Shown: piece after piece, positions 7,948 to 12,473 of the stretch | Numbering within the stretch: position 1 is the stretch's first letter | How the letters are laid out: each line of letters starts with the position of its first letter | Assembly: GCA_014825775.1 (NCBI GenBank) | Contig: MVAQ01000369.1 | Coordinates: forward strand, 1-12,473 | DNA length: 12,473 nt | Direction: 5' to 3' | Source of the DNA: Krasilnikovozyma curviuscula | Taxonomy: Eukaryota; Basidiomycota; Tremellomycetes; Cystofilobasidiales; Mrakiaceae | Notes under the pieces: model-generated | Told to the model about the DNA's origin: nothing | The model's input: the letters and a program-made list of their open reading frames with translations, nothing else | The model's database searches: none | Translations under genes and position numbers: made by a program

Positions 7948-10379
7948 ATGTCTTCTTCAGGTAAGAAAAGGGCTTCATCCTCTCCTATAGATACATGTCT
8001 AAGCTTATACTTTTTCGTTGCAGAAGAAGCACCGTTGCTTCAGAATCCTGCAGGCGCAGGCTGGATTATTCAAAAGTACGGTGGTACATCAGTTGGAAAG
8101 TTCCTGGACCAAATTGCTGGTAATATCATTCCGTAAGTAGGGTCTCACTACTTTCTGTATCGCAGTGTTGTGCTGATGCTCTACTTCCCTTGCTTTCTTT
8201 TCGGCCGTGAAATCTGATTTTTTTTTCCTATGGGCAATGAAAACACTCGAACTGCCATCACTGAAGATCATATCTCGACCAGTCGAGGCTTGCCATCGTC
8301 TGTTCAGCACGATCAGGTCAGACGAAAGCACTGGGCACCACTAACCTGCTGCTGAAAGCAGCCTCCCAAGCGCTATCCCCTCCCAACAACGCCAACCAGT
8401 CGGCCAATGGCTCACCTTCAAGCTCCATCCCATCCACACCCCAGATCATCAACCAACGCAATTTTACAAATTACTTCCCCCCACTCAGCGAGCCTTCTAC
8501 TCCTGGCACTCAAACTCCTTCGAGCCGCTTCAACGGCCTGAAAAGTGGTACTTCCCGCTCAGCCTCACCGTCACCATTTGTCCCCTTCTCCAGCATGACA
8601 CCACAGGCGTCTTCATCATCGTTGTCAAACTCGGTCTCCTCATTGAGCGAATCACCCGTTATCGGCAGTGCCCCAACTCCTCAGTCGTTATCCAGTTTCC
8701 ATGAGACGGTTGATCAAATAAGGAAAGATCATTTGGCTGCTGCTAGGGAGGCTGTCAATGACAAGGACTTGCTTGCGCTGCTGGAAGATGAAATAGAGAG
8801 GGACACAGAGGGCTTGAGATCCTTCTTGTTTGCTGCCCAAGTACGTCGCGAAAAGTAGCTCTTGGCTCTCGTACCTTTTGTCTAATGCCTTCCTGCATCC
8901 TTTGTCACAGATCATTGACGAAATATCAGACCGATCTAAAGATTCCATCATTGGGATCGGTGAGCGATTGTCGTGCAAGATCGTTGCAGCTGCTCTCAGG
9001 GATAGAGGTATCGACTCGGAGCTTGTGTCATTTGAACATATTGTTCAAGCTACCTATGCTGGTGAAGATGAACCAACCGACGGAGATTCTCACCAGTTGG
9101 ATCAGGTCTTCTACGACAGGCTAGCAAGGAAGATGGGCGAAAGATTAAAGGAGTGTGGAGATCGTGTTCCGGTTGTCACAGGTTAGTCCATTCTTCGTTC
9201 CTTGATGGCCGCCAGTTCGTCAACTCACTATGAGAGACATTTTTTTGTTACCGGATGTGCGAAGGGTATTTTGGAGTTGTCCCAGGCTCGTTACTCAAAC
9301 AAGTCGGCAGAGGCTACACCGACCTGTGCGCGTCTCTTTGCGCCGTCGGTGTCCAAGCCACAGAGCTTCAAGTGTGGAAGGAGGTCGACGGTATTTTTAC
9401 AGCTGATCCTCGAAAAGTTCCAACTGCTCGCTTGATCCCCATCATCACACCTGACGAAGCCGCCGAGCTGACGTACTACGGCAGTGAAGTCATCCATCCA
9501 TTTACCATGGAACAAGTCATCAGAGCGTCCATTCCCATCAGAATCAAGAACGTAGAGAATCCTAAAGGTGGTGGAACCGTCATTTACCCAAATTCGACTA
9601 CTCCAGTGGATGCAGAGGACGAAGCTAAAGGAACCAGTAGTATGTGTTGTAGTCTCACACTTGTCTGTATCAGATAGCCTATGAAGCTGACTCAGATGTT
9701 GAATGCTATATTAGGCCGGAATCGCTTCCCAGAGAAGCTTCCAACCGCCGTTACCATCAAAGACGACATCCTTGTCATCAACATCCACTCGAACCGCAAG
9801 ACCATCTCTCATGGTTTCCTCGCCAGAATATTTGGCACACTCGATCGTTTCGGGGTGGTGGTTGATTTGATCTCCACCAGTGAGGTTCACATTTCTATGG
9901 CTATTCATGCCGGTATCAACAAGAGGGATATCGAGAAGATGGTCAAAGAGTTGAAGAAGATGGGTACGGTGAGTATTATACAACACTTTCTTCTTCGGGT
10001 AATATCTGTAAGGCCGTTACTGAGTAGGGGGTTTTGGGTTTCATCGCAGGTCACGGTGGTCAATGACATGGCTATCCTCTCCCTCGTCGGCCACCTGAAA
10101 AATATGATTGGCATCTCCGGTAGAATGTTTACCACATTGGCCGAGGGTAACGTCAATATTGAGATGATCTCTCAAGGTGCTTCTGAAATCAACATCAGTT
10201 GTGGTGAGCGAGCTTTCCTTTCTCCCATTCCAGGCGTCGCGTTTTTTTTCTTTTCCTGACGTTGGTTCTCTTGGTGTATTACAGTTATTGAAGCGAGAGA
10301 CGCAGTGAAAGCTCTAAATCTTGTGCATAGATCTTGTTTATCACCAGCAGCAATAGAAGCAGCATCTGCTGCCCAATAA
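7948..10379 (+). CDS. HOM3: Aspartate kinase (first step of Thr/Met biosynthesis)
   Basis: Phosphorylates L-aspartate to aspartyl-4-phosphate, the committed step towards homoserine, threonine and methionine; fungal enzymes are usually inhibited by threonine. Exons 7948-7960, 8024-8132, 8267-8840, 8911-9181, 9265-9639, 9715-9968, 10050-10203 and 10285-10379 join in phase to 614 residues (yeast Hom3 has 527). Kinase domain: KYGGTSVGK (22-30), LAIVCSARSG (49-58), TKALGTTNLLLKAA, GERLSCKIVAAAL, then GRGYTDLCASLCAVGV, ELQVWKEVDGIFTADPRKVP and TYYGSEVIHPFTMEQVI. Two ACT regulatory domains follow: ILVINIHSNRKTISHGFLAR to DLISTSEVHISMAI, then AILSLVGHLKNMIGISGRMF to GNVNIEMISQGASEINISC. Excess length comes mainly from a Ser/Pro/Thr-rich segment at residues 78-185 (8376-8699), absent from the yeast protein. 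The first exon is only 13 nt, and its intron (63 nt) is stop-free and divisible by three. The ATG at 7948 is the first that places the conserved lysine near residue 22. Confidence 0.95.
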
Positions 10380-10838
10380 TGGAAACAGTCTCACATTTAC
10401 TGGGGATATTTGAGGAAAGATAACATTTGCAGTGTAACTATTTCACTTATAAATTGGATATTTCATACATTTGAGAATCGAAGGAAGGATGATATGCCAA
10501 AGCGAGTGGGGAAAAAAAAAAAGGAAAAGAAAGAGGACCAAGATGCAAATGCGAGAAAGCGACAACCTGTTACATTAGGAGGGTTGGAGATGAGTTAGGT
10601 AGGTACGACAAAGGATGAGGAAGATGCGTGAAACTAATTAAACACCAAGTGGGAAATAACGGGCGAGAGGAAACACAAGTGATACAAGTCAATGAGAGAC
10701 GGAAAGACTCAGAGGAGTCACTTGGGAGAGTAGTTTTACATAAAGAAACTGCCTCAGACAAGAGAGGAACAATGCGGCACCTTCAGTAACAGCACCGTGT
10801 TTTCGGACAAGAAAGAAAGAAAGAGAGAAAGTAAAAAC
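10380..10838. other. Convergent 3' region, HOM3 and right-end gene
   Basis: This interval holds the HOM3 3' UTR and that of the minus-strand right-end gene. It contains a poly(A) run (10511-10521) and a purine-rich GAAA/GAGA stretch at about 10810-10830. The latter reads as a pyrimidine tract just after the last supported exon of the minus-strand gene and could be the pyrimidine part of a further intron (see that entry). Frames at 10410-10598 (+) and 10570-10761 (-) are low-complexity or featureless and are not called. Confidence 0.5.
10811..10831. repeat. GAAA/GAGA purine microsatellite
   Basis: GAAAGAAAGAAAGAGAGAAAG is a simple repeat on the + strand. On the minus strand it forms a CTTT-type pyrimidine tract 3' of the GTGAGT at the end of the right-end gene. 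Confidence 0.75.
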
Positions 10839-12473
10839 TCACGTCTCGGCATTCTTGGCCGCTTCTTCGTCCTCCTGAGTGGTCGAGAGCGCCTGGATCT
10901 GGGCGCTGATCTCGCCAGACGTAAACATGGGCGCGTCGCGCGCCTCTCGAGGCGTGAAGTGATACCCCGACGTTTCCTAGAGAAGGGATACAAAGGACAA
11001 TAACGTCAGTAAACGAAGTCTTGGGGATCATGTGTGCGTTCCTGCGGGGGAGGAAGGGGCCTTACATCTCGAGGCGACAGCTCCATCACCGACTTCCTGA
11101 AGTTGTGCGTTGCTTTCGTGACACTCCTCCTCAGTCCACTGAGCTGCTTGGTGGGTTTGGTGGGGGATGTCGGCAGGGCCGTAGCAGTGCTGTCATCAGC
11201 GGCGGGCGTCTGCGGTGGGCTCGCGTCTGGCGAATGCGGCAGCGCGAGCACGACGTCCTGGCCTTCGTCGTTTTCATCTTTGTCGCCCTCCTGAGAAGCA
11301 CCTGTCGTCGATGTTGGGCTTGAAGCGAAGGTGGCCTCGTTCTCGGCAGCCGCGGTAGGCGGTTGAGGTAGAGAATCTGAAGGTGGGCTGAACGCGCCAG
11401 AGAGCGTCGGTGGTGAGCTGTCCATGAATGGTGAGGCAGGAATTGTCGTCAAAATATTCGGAGGTCTTCGACTGGTGTGGGCTGCTTCCTTCGACTGCTC
11501 TTGGGGGGCCTCTACCGCTGCACCAGCGCCGCCGGGCACGAAGAAGGTGTTCGACGTGACGGCGATGTCAGGCGACAGGGGTAAGGGCACTTGTTCAGGC
11601 TTGGTCTCCTTTGAGGGTTTTACTAAGATCACTGACGCTCCGGCCAGAGGCTGCTCCGCTTGAGGGGGAGCAGCAGAAGGCAGGCCGTTGACGGCGTTGT
11701 TGTTGTACTCCACCGAAGGTCGACGCATGCTTTCTCGGCTTCTTGTGACATCTCTGCTCATGCGCTTCTGATTCGATTCGAAAGAGGTCCGAGAGGCGGT
11801 GAAGGAGGGAGGGACTCCCCCTGTCGAGACATCGTACTTGACAGGCGGCTGTTAAAGGAAGACAGACACAAGTATGAGGATCATCAACCTCAAGAAGACG
11901 ACAGAAGATCAGTAGCTATAGCAACACACCTCTGGGTAAAGAACTTTGGCTGGAGGGTGTGACTGGGGAACAGGTGGTGGGGCTGGTTTGTCCTTCTTGT
12001 TTGTGGAGGTGGACGAGCCGAGTTTTTTGGTGGTGAACGCTCTGAACAGCTTGGAGCCGACGGACGCCTTCTTTGCGATGGAGGAGGAGGACGTGCGTGA
12101 GACGATGGGGGGACGTTCTGGGACGGGAAGGGCGCTGTTGTTGCTCGTTGTTGCTGGTGGCGCCAGCGTTGCTCTGCTGTTGGGACCAGCTGGAAGCGGT
12201 GGGGGGACAGTGGTGTCGCTGGCAAGACCGGCGTGATGCTGCAGTTGCTGCTGTGACGGTGAGATGGAGCGCTTGATGGACCGCGGTGGAATGGCAGGGG
12301 GCTGCGATGGCTCTGCTGCAGCCCCAGCAGCAGCGGCGGGAGGCCCTTCCAGCCTGGGGAACGCAGGCGCGACGACGGCGACGGGAGCGTCTGCTGCTGC
12401 TGGTGGTGCGGGCTCGAGCTGGAGCGAGTCGAGCTCCGCAGGTGGGGTGGCAGGGTGGTCGAGGGTCGTGGTG
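10839..12473 (-). CDS. Unidentified Pro/Ser/Ala-rich low-complexity protein (5' end outside window)
   Basis: An open, in-phase minus-strand model runs in from the right edge: 12473-11930, 11848-11066 and 10976-10839, joined by introns of 81 nt (GTGTGT donor) and 89 nt (GTAAGG donor, CTCTAG acceptor). About 487 residues are visible with no start codon. Most is disordered: Ala/Pro/Gln runs, SPTSPTKP-like repeats and many SP/TP sites. Short ordered-looking islands are basic: SIAKKASVGSKLFRAFTTKK, LRRSVTKATHNFRKSVMEL (an amphipathic basic helix candidate), and a C-terminal YHFTPREARDAPMFTSGEI followed by a Glu-rich helix. I recognise no domain. The reading ends at TGA 10839-10841, but that TGA lies inside a GTGAGT donor; splicing to AG at 10749 would end the protein at 10736 with three more residues. 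GC content is visibly higher than in the other genes. The role could be scaffolding, cytoskeletal or signalling, but this is a guess. Confidence 0.7.

Noticed and set aside
9688..9694. Second TGACTCA (Gcn4-like) motif, within HOM3
   Set aside because: It lies in intron 9640-9714 about 20 bases before the acceptor and overlaps the expected CTGAC branch site, so the branch-point role explains it.
10410..10598. 62-residue + strand frame rich in Lys after HOM3
   Set aside because: Driven by a poly(A) and purine-rich 3' region; no motif and no plausible gene context.
11946..12236. Long + strand open frames opposite the right-end gene
   Set aside because: Antisense shadows of GC-rich low-complexity coding sequence; the minus-strand frame continues in phase across introns and for the full 1.6 kb.

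Overview
The window is nuclear DNA from an intron-rich fungus, most likely a basidiomycete of the Tremellomycetes type (Cryptococcus/Kwoniella-like). The evidence is many short spliceosomal introns (mostly 55-105 nt, GTRNGT-like donors, CTRAY-like branch sites, YAG acceptors), very small exons, compact intergenic regions, and eukaryote-only families (DCAF5-type WD40, Vps55, mitochondrial uS2m, fungal Hom3-type aspartokinase). The clade assignment is inference; no rRNA or other marker is present. Nothing looks like a mobile element, CRISPR array, tRNA or rRNA.

Layout: (1) 1-63, C-terminal tail of a gene entering from the left. (2) 661-2528 (+), a LaeA-like SAM-dependent methyltransferase in 11 exons, including a 12-nt and a 23-nt exon and a probable GC-AG intron. 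(3) 2840-4917 (-), a DCAF5/WDR22-type WD40 protein in 6 exons, convergent with the methyltransferase. (4) 5267-6232 (-), Vps55, an endosomal sorting membrane protein, 5 exons. (5) 6373-7738 (+), mitochondrial ribosomal protein uS2m, divergent from Vps55 across a 140-bp shared promoter interval. (6) 7948-10379 (+), aspartate kinase (HOM3), 8 exons, with a roughly 108-residue Ser/Pro/Thr-rich segment inside the kinase domain and a perfect Gcn4-type site (TGACTCA) upstream. (7) 10839-12473 (-), a large, GC-rich, low-complexity Pro/Ser/Ala protein that runs off the right edge and that I could not identify.

Each gene model was built by hand: splice sites were chosen so that reading phase is kept across every junction and the joined protein matches the family where one is recognised. 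The genes are mostly housekeeping and do not form one pathway. The most notable points are the disordered insertion in aspartokinase, the candidate general amino-acid control site before it, three phase-preserving stop-free introns, and the unidentified low-complexity protein at the right end. I found no convincing undescribed multi-gene system.
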